Counted from the stretch's first letter, positions 31,642 to 40,200 are shown. The stretch: 64,000 bases of DNA from Kitasatospora sp. DSM 101779 (GCF_025655475.1 NZ_JAHTIK010000001.1:7897359-7961358); one strand, 5' to 3'. A program made the numbers and translations. Notes: generated by a model not told the origin, from the sequence alone.

Positions 31642-31729
31642 CGCTACGGCGCGACGGCGCCACGGTGTCACGGCGCTACGGCGCTACGGCGCTACGGCGC
31701 CACGGTGTCACGGTGTCACGGCGCCACGG
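31642..31729. repeat. 8-bp minisatellite, 11 units ending in ACGG
   Basis: Eleven consecutive 8-mers of form NNNN-ACGG run without interruption: CGCTACGG, CGCGACGG, CGCCACGG, TGTCACGG, then three CGCTACGG, CGCCACGG, two TGTCACGG, CGCCACGG. The array overlaps the last codons of the small minus-strand gene at 31716-31883 and lies upstream of the O-methyltransferase. I know of no family name for it. Confidence 0.9.
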
Positions 31730-31883
31730 CGTCCGCGGCCGGGGGCTCGGGCTCCTCCCCGTCGCCGTCCTCCGCCTTGGCCCGGACATCCGCCGGGGTG
31801 GGGGACGTGATGCTGCGCTCCTCCGCGGAACGCTCCCGCGTCTCCTCGTCGGGATGCGCCCGGTCGTCGTCGGGTGTGCTCAT
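31716..31883 (-). CDS. Small acidic protein of unknown function
   Basis: The 55-aa protein is highly charged (DDDRAHPDEETRERSAEERS, then DVRAKAEDGDGEEPEPPAAD) with no hydrophobic segment. ATG 31883 has GGAGAGG upstream. Its last codons fall inside the 8-bp repeat array, so repeat expansion would change its C-terminus (AADAVAP). Such short acidic proteins recur in actinomycetes without known role. Confidence 0.5.
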   Translation of the reverse strand: MSTPDDDRAHPDEETRERSAEERSITSPTPADVRAKAEDGDGEEPEPPAADAVAP

Positions 31884-31983
31884 GGCCTCGTCCTCTCCTG
31901 GTACGAGCAGGGGTACCGGGCGGCTGCCCCGTTCTCCCGCCCGCACACGGAGAGCCGGGCACGCCGTCGGGCGGCCCCCGCCG

Positions 31984-32694
31984 TCAGCCCTCGGCAAGTG
32001 CGGCGACGACCAGGGCGACGGCCTCCTCCGCGGTTGCCGCGCTCGCGACCACCCCGGCGCCCCTGGCACGGACCAGGAAGGACCCGTCGCGCTGCGGGTC
32101 GACGGCATGCCCCGTCCGCTCGTACGGGTACGCGTGGCAGCTCGAGAACCAGAGCATGAAGTGGCTGGTCACCGGCGTCAGACGGCGCAGGCGCGGTTGT
32201 GCGTGGGCGGCCTCCAGCAGCGCGCGGGTGCCCGACTCGCAGGGGTGGTCCGGCGGCATGAGCAGGTATCTGTCGAGCCGGTGCCACCACGCCAACTCGA
32301 CGGGGTCGAGCGGCTCCCGTTCATGGGCGAGCGCCCAGTCGCCGTAGCGGAGGAACGGTGCGGCGGCCCCGGCCTCCGCCAGATCGGCACCGCCCATCCA
32401 GGCTGCCACGGCCCCCGCCGCTGCCGCCGGGTCGGCCGTCCTGCCGCCGGCCAGCCAGGCGCCCTGCTTCCGGCAGCGGACCAGGAAGTCCCCGTCCCGG
32501 TGCTGGTGCACGGCCACCCGGCGTCCGTCGGCATCAGTGAACGCGGCATGGCCCCACTGCTCCGGATCGCGCGCCGGCAGGTCGATCCCCGACCCGGCGA
32601 CGGCACGGCGCAGCCGGGCCAGGATGGCATCGGCCCGGGCCGGCTCCGGGCAGGTCGCGGGCACCGGGGCTGCGCCCGGCGGAGTGAGGGTCAT
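31984..32694 (-). CDS. DUF6193-like protein
   Basis: The 236-aa protein has paired copies of a motif: AAFTDADGRRVAVHQHRDGD with FLVRCRKQGAWLA, and GHAVDPQRDGSFLVRARGAG, separated by helical segments with PLDPVELAWWHRLDRYLLM and SHFMLWFSSCHAYPYERTGH. This resembles DUF6193, seen near some natural-product genes; assignment is from memory. ATG 32694 has GGGGGAC upstream. No catalytic motif is evident. Confidence 0.65.
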   Translation of the reverse strand: MTLTPPGAAPVPATCPEPARADAILARLRRAVAGSGIDLPARDPEQWGHAAFTDADGRRVAVHQHRDGDFLVRCRKQGAWLAGGRTADPAAAAGAVAAWMGGADLAEAGAAAPFLRYGDWALAHEREPLDPVELAWWHRLDRYLLMPPDHPCESGTRALLEAAHAQPRLRRLTPVTSHFMLWFSSCHAYPYERTGHAVDPQRDGSFLVRARGAGVVASAATAEEAVALVVAALAEG

Positions 32695-32824
32695 GTCCCC
32701 CAGTCTGCAGGGCGATCCGCCCGGGCGCGGAGGTTGAGATCAACCGGTCGGCCTCGGCGCGATCGCCGCCGTGCTGCAGCAGGCGCGCCGCCGCGCCCAA
32801 CCGCGCTGACGTACCGTCCGCTCG

Positions 32825-33321
32825 TACCCGGTACCCGTGTTTGCACCCGCCCGCACCGCGGGGGAGGACCGCCGGATGTTTCGAACGGCTCCCGGGAGTC
32901 GGGGTCGTGCTGCCCCAGGAGGCCGGCACCCTCGCGTTCGGCCCGGACGAGCGGCGGCGGACGAGGCCCCGGCCGGGATCGGCGATGTCCGACGGGTACC
33001 CCTGCTGGACCGACCTGGTGCCGCACGGTGCGCCGCGGCGATCTCGAACCGACCGCCGGCGCGGACGAGTTGGACTGGTGCGCGCCCGAAGTCCCAGGAC
33101 CTGTCGCTGCAGTCGGTCGCGCTCGGCCGCAGCCCGTCGGCCATGTGCGGGCCGGGCGCCACACCGGTGGGCTTCGCCGGCATCGACCTGTTCGGCCACC
33201 CGGCCGCCGACGTGCCGGAAGTACTCGACGGCGTCCTGCCGCCGGAGACCCTGATCCGGCCGACCGCCCGCCGCGGCTACCCGACCACCGTCGTTCGGCG
33301 CGCCGCCGCACCGATCACCCG
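32825..33321 (+). pseudogene. Unidentified decayed gene
   Basis: Plus-strand protein-like pieces lie in different frames: FERLPGVGVVLPQEAGTLAF (about 32880), MSDGYPCWTDLVPHGA (about 32983), and DLSLQSVALGRSPSAMCGPG with GFAGIDLFGHPAADVPEVLD (33100-33220). They lack a common frame, so the gene is broken. I cannot name its family. It converges on the GPP34 gene. Confidence 0.4.
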
Positions 33322-33939
33322 TCAGCCGACCGCGCCGCGCCAGATGTTGTTGAACGCCGCGTCCTCGACGGCGCGGCGCTGCCGCACGGCGTCCAGCTCC
33401 CGCACCGCGTCGTTGACCGCGGCGAGCACCGCCGCCACCGCGTCGTCGACGATGTCCGGCTGCTTGTCCGCCGGCGGTCCGTCGATCCCGACGGCCACCG
33501 TGAGCGCCGTGAGCACGGGCTCCCGCGACTCCCATCGGTCCAGCGCCGCCCGGCGTCCGGCGGATTCGGCCGGTGCCTGCCCGCCGATCTCCGGCCCGTG
33601 CGTCCGGTGGAACCGAGGGCGGCGGACCCGGCCCTCGGCCCCGAACACGGCCGCGTAGGCAGCCGCGAGACCGCGGCCCCGACGCCAGAGCCAGTCCTCG
33701 ACCGATTCGAACGGCGGCTCGCGGACGACCGCCGCCGCGGCCTCGGCCAGCAGCCGGTCCGCGACGGCCGGCGGTCCGAGCGGCACGATCCGGGTGTCGT
33801 CCAGCAGGGCAGCCCGGACGTCGAGCAGGTCGATCAGCTCGGCCCCGGCGAGCGCCAGCGACAGCTCGCCCTGCTCGGGACGGCGCCCGGCGCTCGCCCC
33901 CAGGGCGACGATCAGCAAGTCCTGCGGTGTGGTGTCCAT
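33322..33939 (-). CDS. GPP34/GOLPH3-like phosphoprotein
   Basis: The 205-aa protein starts with the GPP34 pattern TTPQDLLIVALGASAGRRPE, then ELSLALAGAELIDLLD, a PLGPPAVADRLLAEAAAAVV helix and SVEDWLWRRGRGLAAAYAAV. Eukaryotic GOLPH3 binds PI4P; many actinomycetes carry several bacterial copies of unknown role, some in developmental clusters. ATG 33939 is used because the domain begins there. The tail ends AAFNNIWRGAVG, a usual C-terminus of the family. Confidence 0.82.
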   Translation of the reverse strand: MDTTPQDLLIVALGASAGRRPEQGELSLALAGAELIDLLDVRAALLDDTRIVPLGPPAVADRLLAEAAAAVVREPPFESVEDWLWRRGRGLAAAYAAVFGAEGRVRRPRFHRTHGPEIGGQAPAESAGRRAALDRWESREPVLTALTVAVGIDGPPADKQPDIVDDAVAAVLAAVNDAVRELDAVRQRRAVEDAAFNNIWRGAVG

Positions 33940-34197
33940 CGGTGGCCCAACGTCCGGCGGATCGGCGGCAGTGCGCGGCAAGCGGTGCAGTACCTGCTGC
34001 CAGTCTGCCTCGCCGACGCCGCCACCGGAGGCCGATTTCCGGTCTCCGCACCCCGTCCCGAGCCGCTCCCGCGCTCACGCACTGCCGGACCCGAACCCAG
34101 GCCCCGATCGCGACCCGGGCCCGAACCAGCCCCGGACCCGAACCCGCCGTCGGAATCCCGCCAGCACCGGCCGGCCCGGAACGCGATGCTGACGGAC

Positions 34198-34701
34198 ATG
34201 ACCAGCACCTACCGACCGCAGCCCATCACCCCCGCCGCCCTGCAGCAGCTCCGCGTCCGCGACGACGCGGGCCGACCGATGAACCCGTACCCGGACGGGG
34301 AGGGCGGTGCCCCGCTCCGCTGCTGCCTGCGACCGAGCCCCGTCGGCGACCGGATCGCCCTGGTCTGCTACGCCCCGCTGCGCCGCTGGGCCGCCGAGAC
34401 CGGCGCCGAACCGGGGGCGTACGACGAGCAGGGCCCGGTCTTCATCCACGCCGAGGACTGCGGCGGCCCGGACGGGGACGCCGCCGGCTACCCGTGGGCC
34501 CGCCCCGGCGCACTGCGGGCCTTCCGCCGCTACGACCACCGCGGGCACATCGCGGGCGGCCGCATGGTGGAGCTGTCCGAGGACGCCGACGCCTGCTTCG
34601 ACCGTGCCCTCGCCGAGGCCTTCGCCGACCCGGAGACCGCCCAGGTGCACGTGCGGGCCGTCGAGTACGGCTGCTACCACTTCCGGGTCGACCGGCCGTG
34701 A
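34198..34701 (+). CDS. DUF1203 family protein
   Basis: The 167-aa protein matches DUF1203: GAPLRCCLRPSPVGDRIALV, a GPVFIHAEDCGG motif with His and Cys, RPGALRAFRRYDHRGHIAGG and a C-terminal VHVRAVEYGCYHFRVDRP. The function of the family is unknown. ATG 34198 starts the conserved region; another ATG 12 bases upstream is possible and neither has a clear ribosome site. Confidence 0.85.
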   Translation: MTSTYRPQPITPAALQQLRVRDDAGRPMNPYPDGEGGAPLRCCLRPSPVGDRIALVCYAPLRRWAAETGAEPGAYDEQGPVFIHAEDCGGPDGDAAGYPWARPGALRAFRRYDHRGHIAGGRMVELSEDADACFDRALAEAFADPETAQVHVRAVEYGCYHFRVDRP

Positions 34702-34749
34702 ACACCCACGCCTGAGCGGCGGTCCGGACGGGCGGTCGGCCCGTCGGCT

Positions 34750-34798
34750 GCCGGCCGGCGGTCGCCGGGGACGAGTCCCGACGACCGGCCCGGCCGGC
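34750..34798. terminator. Hairpin between DUF1203 and MerR genes
   Basis: A long imperfect stem around CGGTCGCCGGGG-ACGAG-TCCCGACGACCG, extended by GCCGG/CCGGC arms, lies 49 bases after the DUF1203 stop between convergent genes. Confidence 0.55.
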
Positions 34799-34925
34799 GG
34801 CTACGGCTGCACGCGGGTGCGCACAGCCGCGGCCGCCCGTGTGAGCACGGGTGACAGGCCCTCCTGCACGGGCCAGCCGTTGATCACCGCGAGCAGCCGG
34901 AGGTACCGGTCCCGGTGCGGGTCGT

Positions 34926-35747
34926 TCACGCGCTCCGGCCGGACAGCAGCCGGCGGCGGAGCTCGGCGTCGTCGGGCCGGTCGCACGTGCGGGCGTAGTC
35001 GGCCGTGAGCGCCTCGACCACCGGATCGGCCGCGGATTCGGTGGGGTCGACGCCCGCCGCCAGGGCAGGGGCGACCCGGTCGCGGACGGCCGCCACGAGG
35101 TCGCGGCGCGGGCCCGCGACGGCGGCCCGAACGCGTTCGGCCGCCAGATCCTCGGCCGCGCGCCGCACGCCGGCGCGGAAGTCCGGGCCCAGGGACAGTT
35201 CGGCCCACTCCACCCAGGCCCGGGTCTGCTCGGCCGCGGGCTCGTCGGGCAGTTCGGGGGTCATCGAGCGCATGACCCCGGCGAACGCGGGGTCGGTGCC
35301 GAGTCCGCCGAAGACGGCATCGAGGAACTCGCCGACGAGGCATCGGCGTTTGTCCTCGGACAGCCGGGCGAGCTGGTGCATGAGATCGGTCTCCTCCGGG
35401 GTGAGCCCGCGCTCGGCCGCCGCCGTCAGCACCGCGTGCCGCAGACGCAGGACGCGCATCTGCGCCGCCACCGCCTCGGCATGGGCAGCGGCGACCTCGG
35501 GGAGCGAGAGCTCCCGGTCCACGACCCTGCGGATCGTGGGCAGGTCGAGCCCCAGCTCCCGCAGGGTCCGTACGAGGTCGAGGCGGGCGACGGCGTCGAC
35601 GGTGTAGCGGCGGTGGCCGGCCGGGGTGCGGTCCGTCGGCGTCACGATCCCGCTGTCGGAGCAAAACCGGACGGTCTTGACCGTGAGGCCGGTCCGCCGG
35701 GCCAGTTCGCCGATGGAGTGGAGCGTGTCGCCGTTCACGGCCCCCAT
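34926..35747 (-). CDS. MerR family regulator, C-terminus frameshifted
   Basis: The 273-aa product has a MerR winged helix (IGELARRTGLTVKTVRFCSD, RTPAGHRRYTVDAVARLDLV) and a helical coiled coil, then a long helical C-terminal domain (AWVEWAELSLGPDFRAGVRR). The frame stops after RRRLLSGRSA. In the next frame the sequence continues NDPHRDRYLRLLAVINGWPV to a stop at 34801, as full-length relatives do. A single-base indel near 34935 therefore appears to truncate about 42 residues, or it is a sequencing error. FCSD replaces the usual YSD/FY.D after the HTH. ATG 35747; GTG 35738 is an alternative. Confidence 0.8.
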   Translation of the reverse strand: MGAVNGDTLHSIGELARRTGLTVKTVRFCSDSGIVTPTDRTPAGHRRYTVDAVARLDLVRTLRELGLDLPTIRRVVDRELSLPEVAAAHAEAVAAQMRVLRLRHAVLTAAAERGLTPEETDLMHQLARLSEDKRRCLVGEFLDAVFGGLGTDPAFAGVMRSMTPELPDEPAAEQTRAWVEWAELSLGPDFRAGVRRAAEDLAAERVRAAVAGPRRDLVAAVRDRVAPALAAGVDPTESAADPVVEALTADYARTCDRPDDAELRRRLLSGRSA

Positions 35748-35833
35748 CGTGGCGTCTGCGGTAGGGGGAGACTCAAGTCCTGCCGCCCGTTGCGCGTCGA
35801 GGCCGGGCGTCACAGTGCGTCGAGCGCCGGGCG

Positions 35834-37249
35834 TCACCGCGCGGCGGCCCCGGTGCGTCCGGCCCGGGGCCAGGCGTGGTGGTGTTCGTCGATGACGTAG
35901 TGGTGGCCGTGGCTCCAGGCGCCGGCCCGGGACGGGTGGGCGCCGGTGAGGTGGGGGTGCCCGGGCGGCAGGTCGGTGTGCTCGTGCCGGAGCGCGTCCG
36001 GGTCGCGGCGCGGCCACAGGGCGATGGCGCCCACGGCCGCGGCGAGGGCGAGGACCCCGAGGGTGAGCGCGGTGACGGGCAGCCCGGCCGCGGCGGCGAG
36101 CCAGCCGGCGAGCGGGTAGGTCAGCAGCCAGCAGGAGTGCGAGAGCGAGAACTGCGCGGCGAAGGCCGCCGGCAGGTCGGCCCCGGCCGCCGAACGGCGG
36201 ATCACCCGACCACCGGGGGTGAGGACCGCCGCGCCGGCCGCGCCGACCAGTGCCCACGCCGCCAGCAGCGCGGACCACGTCCATCCGCTCGGCGGCGCGG
36301 CGGTGACCGCGGCGACCGCGGCGAGGACGGCGGGCAGGGCGAGGGCGGCCGGCAGCATCACCGCCCGGTCGCCCACTCGGGCCAGCACGCGGGGCAGCAG
36401 CAGGGCGGCGGCCATCGATCCGGCGCCGTAGGCGCCGAGGGCGAGCGAGACGTCCCCGGCGGGGCGGTGGAAGTGCTCGCGCACCACCACGACGGTGTCG
36501 ACGAAGACGATCGCCCCGGCGGCGGCGACCGCGAGGTCGAGGGCGAGCAGGGCGCGGAGCCTGGGTGTGGCCAGGAACAGCCGGGAGCCGAACACCATCC
36601 GCGCGCGGACGCCGGCGGCTCGTTCGACCGGAGCGCGGACGCCCGCGGAGTGGACGCCCGCGGCACGTTCGACCGGGGGAGCCTTCGGCAGGACGGCGGA
36701 GACGACCAGGGCGGCGGAGGCGAGGAAGCCGAGGGTCGTCCCGGCGAACAGCCAGTCGTAGCTCACCGCGGTCAGCAGCAGGGCGGCCAGCGCCGGGCTG
36801 AACAGCGACTCCAGGTCGTAGGCGAGCCGCGACATGGACAGGGCACTGGTGTAGTCGCGCTCCGCGGGCAGCACCTGCGGGATCGTCGCCTGGAAGGTCG
36901 GGGTGAACGCCGCCGAGGCCGCCTGCAGCAGGAACACCGTCAGGTAGATCTGCCACACCTGGTCCACGAACGGCAGCGCCAGGGCCGTTCCGGCCCGGAT
37001 CAGGTCCGCCGCGACCATCAGGGCCCGCCGCGGCACCCGCCCGGCAAGCGCACCCGCGAGCGGTGCGATCGCCACGTACGCGACCATCTTGATCGCCAGA
37101 GCGGTGCCCAGCACCGCTCCCGCATCGGCCCCGGCGAGGTCGTAGGCCAGCAGGGCGAGCGCCACGGTCGCCAGCCCCGTGCCGACCAGGGCGACGACCT
37201 GGGCGGTGAAGAGGTGTCGGTAGGTGCGGTTGCGCAGAACGGACAGCAT
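35834..37249 (-). CDS. MFS exporter with histidine-rich C-terminus (metal efflux candidate)
   Basis: The 471-aa protein has 12 predicted membrane helices, opening YRHLFTAQVVALVGTGLATV and LLAYDLAGADAGAVLGTALA. The last 55 residues are soluble and His-rich, with HEHTDLPPGHPHLTGAH and SHGHHYVIDEHHHAWPR (13 His). Such tails bind Ni, Co or Zn. The ArsR gene lies directly upstream on the same strand with an operator-like palindrome between them. Together they look like a metal-responsive efflux pair. ATG 37249 has no strong Shine-Dalgarno (CCGAGCGAGGGACC upstream). Confidence 0.88.
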   Translation of the reverse strand: MLSVLRNRTYRHLFTAQVVALVGTGLATVALALLAYDLAGADAGAVLGTALAIKMVAYVAIAPLAGALAGRVPRRALMVAADLIRAGTALALPFVDQVWQIYLTVFLLQAASAAFTPTFQATIPQVLPAERDYTSALSMSRLAYDLESLFSPALAALLLTAVSYDWLFAGTTLGFLASAALVVSAVLPKAPPVERAAGVHSAGVRAPVERAAGVRARMVFGSRLFLATPRLRALLALDLAVAAAGAIVFVDTVVVVREHFHRPAGDVSLALGAYGAGSMAAALLLPRVLARVGDRAVMLPAALALPAVLAAVAAVTAAPPSGWTWSALLAAWALVGAAGAAVLTPGGRVIRRSAAGADLPAAFAAQFSLSHSCWLLTYPLAGWLAAAAGLPVTALTLGVLALAAAVGAIALWPRRDPDALRHEHTDLPPGHPHLTGAHPSRAGAWSHGHHYVIDEHHHAWPRAGRTGAAAR

Positions 37250-37299
37250 CGGCCCAGGTCCCTCGCTCGGCAGGGTGCTATCCGGCCATCATAGGCAAT

Positions 37300-37319
37300 A
37301 TGTGCGTACTCGCGCACAT
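37300..37319. promoter_or_regulatory. ArsR/SmtB-type operator before the His-rich MFS gene
   Basis: ATGTGCG-TACTCG-CGCACAT is a perfect 7-bp inverted repeat 51 bases upstream of the MFS start. The adjacent AATAT/ATGTTT flanks extend its A/T character. A related TGCGCA-GG-TGCGCA stretch lies upstream of the arsR gene near 37755. Binding by the ArsR protein is inferred. Confidence 0.6.
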
Positions 37320-37369
37320 GTTTGCCGTGGGGCGAGACGCCGTGGGGCGTGGGGCGGGTCGTGTCAGGG

Positions 37370-37726
37370 TCAGTCGTGCGGCGCCAGCGAGCCGATCTGG
37401 TGGTCGGCGACGTTCAGCGCCTCGTCGACCAGTCGGCGCAGATGGCCGTGGCGCAGCGAGTACACGACGCGGCGCCCGTCCTTGCGGGTCGCGACCAGCC
37501 CTGCGAGGCGGAGCTTCGCCAAGTGCTGGCTGACCGAAGGCCGGGCGGCCCCGGTCGCCTCGACGAGCGTGGTGACGTCCGCCTCGCCGCGGCCGAGCCG
37601 CTCCATCAGCGCGAGCCGGGTGCGGTCGGCCAGCAGGGCCAGGACGGAGGCCGCGACGTCGAGGCGCTCGCCGGCGGAGCGCTGCTGCGAGTAGTGTGCA
37701 TCTGCGAGCGGCGGGCGCGTGTCCAT
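37370..37726 (-). CDS. ArsR/SmtB family metalloregulator
   Basis: The 118-aa protein has the winged helix of the family (ASVLALLADRTRLALMERLG, GAARPSVSQHLAKLRLAGLV, wing ATRKDGRRVVYSLRHGHLRR). The C-terminal helix holds several His/Asp (RHGHLRRLVDEALNVADHQ and a final PHD), and the N-terminus has DAHY. These fit an alpha-5 type Ni/Co/Zn site; the ELCxCD arsenic site is absent. It sits 120 bases upstream of the His-rich exporter, which it probably represses without metal. Confidence 0.9.
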   Translation of the reverse strand: MDTRPPLADAHYSQQRSAGERLDVAASVLALLADRTRLALMERLGRGEADVTTLVEATGAARPSVSQHLAKLRLAGLVATRKDGRRVVYSLRHGHLRRLVDEALNVADHQIGSLAPHD

Positions 37727-37873
37727 GCGGACATCGTAGATGCAGCCACGGTTGCGCAGGTGCGCACCTGTTGCGGCGAGCGGTGGGCGGCGAGCGGCGA
37801 GCGGTGGCGGCGGGCGCCTGGCGACCGACGACCGGCGACGGAGGCCGCCTCGCTGCCGGCGCCCGGCCGCCGG

Positions 37874-38404
37874 TCAGCCGATGTGTGCGGCGATGGCCCG
37901 TGCGCACGCCGTCGACTCGCTGTGCGTGGTGTCCACCTCCAGGTCGTAGACCACACCCCGGTGCACCGCATCCGCCTGGGACGCGGCCATGCCGACGACC
38001 CGGTCGCCCCGGGCCACCTCGCGACCGGCGGCCACCGCGCCGTCGCACCTGACGCCGACCCCCAGCACCCGCAGGCCGTCCAGGGCGTACCGCCACCGCC
38101 GCTGGGAGTCCGCCCCGCCGAGGAACACCTCGCCGACGACGACCCGGGCACCCGCGCGGGCCATCACGGCGACCCCCGCGATCCAGGCCGCCTCCAGCGT
38201 GCGGAACTCCGGGCCGACGACGACCGCTCCGTCCGGGGCGAACTCGATCCCGCCGTCCGACGCCCGCATCGACGCCGGCATCGCCTCGACCAGCGTGTCC
38301 GTCCCGAACGCCAGCCACGGGTCCGGCAGGACGGCCTGCAGGCACCGCACGATCCCCGACTTCCCCGAGCTGGAACCACCGTTGAGAACGATCACCTGAG
38401 TCAT
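37874..38404 (-). CDS. Chloramphenicol 3-O-phosphotransferase-like kinase
   Basis: The 176-aa P-loop protein starts TQVIVLNGGSSSGKSGIVRC (Walker A GGSSSGKS at residues 8-15), followed by PDPWLAFGTDTLVEAMPASM, GARVVVGEVFLGGADSQRRW and GVRCDGAVAAGREVARGDRV. This is the CPT family from the chloramphenicol producer; relatives also phosphorylate other small molecules. The Asp in GTD near residue 35 is the expected catalytic base. ATG 38404 is the family start. It is divergent from a GNAT gene. Confidence 0.85.
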   Translation of the reverse strand: MTQVIVLNGGSSSGKSGIVRCLQAVLPDPWLAFGTDTLVEAMPASMRASDGGIEFAPDGAVVVGPEFRTLEAAWIAGVAVMARAGARVVVGEVFLGGADSQRRWRYALDGLRVLGVGVRCDGAVAAGREVARGDRVVGMAASQADAVHRGVVYDLEVDTTHSESTACARAIAAHIG

Positions 38405-38541
38405 CACGGCGCCACAGCAGACGCGCCGGGACGGCACCCGAAACCGGCCGTCCGCCGCCGGGCGAGCCTCCGCCCGGCGAGCGGTGACCCAGACCCCCCG
38501 GCTCCGGCCTGCGGAAACAAGTGGCAGCGATGGGTGCGGCC

Positions 38542-39348
38542 ATGACAGGGTGTCGGGCTGTGGCAGGCACCGACACACTGACGATCACCACGGCGGCGGA
38601 GCGCCCCGAGCTGATCCCGCGGGTCTACGAGATCGACGAGACCTGGCCCGCGTTCATCCCGCACGACCTGGTCGCCGGCACCCTGCTGGACCGGGTCGTC
38701 GCCGAGTTCCCGCAGTACTGCGCCGTGGCCACCGACGGCGACCGGGTGGTCGCCCGGGCCCTGGCCGTCCCCTTCGACGCGCACGCGGACGGCCGCGAGG
38801 AGACACCCGACCAGGGGTGGGACCAGGTGCTCTCCTGGGCCTTCCACGACCTGCGCCGCTCCGCCGCACCGACCGCGGCCAGCGCCCTGGAGATCACGGT
38901 GGACACCCGGCACCTCGGCCGCGGCCTGTCCTACCGCATGCTGAACGCCCTCCGCAGCGCCGCGGAGCGTCAGGGCCACACCGCGCTGCTCGCCCCCGTC
39001 CGCCCGACGGCCAAGCACCTCCTGCCCCGGCTGCCCATGGCCGAGTACCTCACGCGAACCCGCACGGACGGACTGCCCGAGGACCCGTGGCTGCGCGTCC
39101 ACGTGAAGGCCGGCGGCAGCATCGTCAAGGTCGCACCCGCCTCCATGACCGTCAGCGGCTCGCTCGAACAGTGGCGGCAGTGGACCGGCCTGCCCTTCGA
39201 CCGCGACGGCGGCACCGAGGTGCCCGGCGCCCTCGTACCCGTGCACACCGACCTCGCCCAGGACCGGGCGGTCTACGTCGAACCCAACGTCTGGGTGCGG
39301 CACCCGCTGCGCCCCGTGGCGCCGATCGCCGGCGCCGAGGACTCCTGA
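38542..39348 (+). CDS. GNAT-fold N-acetyltransferase-like protein
   Basis: The 268-aa protein has the GNAT pattern in its first 170 residues: IDETWPAFIPHDLVAGTLLD, VATDGDRVVARALAVPFDAH, ALEITVDTRHLGRGLSYRML (acetyl-CoA loop, with HLGRGL instead of RGKG) and TALLAPVRPTAKHLLPRLPM. The remaining 100 residues (LRVHVKAGGSIVKVAPASMT, EQWRQWTGLPFD) form an extra beta-rich part of unknown role. ATG 38542 was taken; an earlier ATG at 38521 adds 7 residues. The Nudix gene follows by 33 bases. Confidence 0.78.
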   Translation: MTGCRAVAGTDTLTITTAAERPELIPRVYEIDETWPAFIPHDLVAGTLLDRVVAEFPQYCAVATDGDRVVARALAVPFDAHADGREETPDQGWDQVLSWAFHDLRRSAAPTAASALEITVDTRHLGRGLSYRMLNALRSAAERQGHTALLAPVRPTAKHLLPRLPMAEYLTRTRTDGLPEDPWLRVHVKAGGSIVKVAPASMTVSGSLEQWRQWTGLPFDRDGGTEVPGALVPVHTDLAQDRAVYVEPNVWVRHPLRPVAPIAGAEDS

Positions 39349-39381
39349 CGGGCGATGATGCACCGGGGAGGGGCAGAGGCC

Positions 39382-39867
39382 ATGGTGCGGGTCCGGGTGG
39401 GTGCGTTGCTCGCCGCCGACGGCGGAGTGTGTCTGATCCGTCGGGAGCGGCCGGACGGCGTGCAGTACTCGCTGCCCGGCGGCCTGGTCGAGGCGGGCGA
39501 GGACGCGTTCACGGCGCTCCACCGGGAGCTGCGCGAGGAACTCGGACTGAACGCCGCGACCGCCCCCGAGGCTCCGGCGCTGCGGTGGGTGCAGGACCAG
39601 GCCACCACCCGCCCCGGCCGCGACGGAGTCTTCCGGCGCCGGCACCTCGTCTTCCTGCTCCACCTGCCGCCCTCCGCGCGGGAGGGTCTGGCGACCGTGG
39701 AACTGGACGCGACGGACCGGGCGGCCGTGGTGTGGTGCGATCCGCTCCGGGCGGCCGGACTGCACCTCTACCCGGCCGTCGGCAGCGTCCTGGCCCCCGG
39801 CGCGGCCGCGCGGACGCGTCCGGTGCTGCTGCCGCCGATGACGGACACGACGTACCGCTGGCGCTGA
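39382..39867 (+). CDS. Nudix hydrolase
   Basis: The 161-aa protein contains the full Nudix box GGLVEAGEDAFTALHRELRE followed by ELGL, inside the beta-grasp pattern VRVRVGALLAADGGVCLIRR. It hydrolyses a nucleoside diphosphate linked to another group. I prefer ATG 39382 because GGAGGGG lies 9 bases upstream; an ATG at 39358 or 39355 is less well placed. It follows the GNAT gene closely and may be co-transcribed. Confidence 0.9.
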   Translation: MVRVRVGALLAADGGVCLIRRERPDGVQYSLPGGLVEAGEDAFTALHRELREELGLNAATAPEAPALRWVQDQATTRPGRDGVFRRRHLVFLLHLPPSAREGLATVELDATDRAAVVWCDPLRAAGLHLYPAVGSVLAPGAAARTRPVLLPPMTDTTYRWR

Positions 39868-40200
39868 CCGTCCCCCGAGCCACGGCGGGGGATCCAGCCG
39901 GCCCCTTCCACGGTGCGGCCGGCACGCCACCGTCGGAACAAGGGACGAACACGGCTGCGGTGATGTCGATGCTCCGGGCCGGGGTGACGGCCGATCAGTA
40001 TGGCGCGGTGCGGCACGCTGTCGACCGGGAGCAAGCCCAGTCCCCGGCTGTCGGAGGACCCGGGACTCAGCCGACCCGGTCGAGGACGGACGCCAGCGCG
40101 GCGTGCAGCCGTTCGTCCTCGCGGATGATCGCGTGGTCGGACCCGGATACACCAGGCGGCGGTCCCCGGAGACGGATGCTCCGCGAGCACCGGCAGGGGT
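39868..40200. pseudogene. Junk region with gene tails, including an alpha/beta hydrolase C-terminus
   Basis: On the minus strand the frame ending at 40071 reads PPPGVSGSDHAIIREDERLH followed by AALASVLDRVG, which resembles the catalytic-His end of an alpha/beta hydrolase. On the plus strand a short stretch MLRAGVTADQYGAVRHAVDR near 39967 resembles the start of a small dimeric alpha-beta protein. Neither is complete. The hydrolase tail ends where the TnpB element begins, suggesting the insertion cut it. Confidence 0.4.

Noticed and set aside
31642..31729. CRISPR array
   Set aside because: Units are 8 bp and contiguous without spacers.
31705..34197. Upstream extension of the DUF1203 frame to nearly 1000 codons
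   Set aside because: The extension overlaps three minus-strand genes in antisense and shows no homology; only the last 167 codons look like a protein family.
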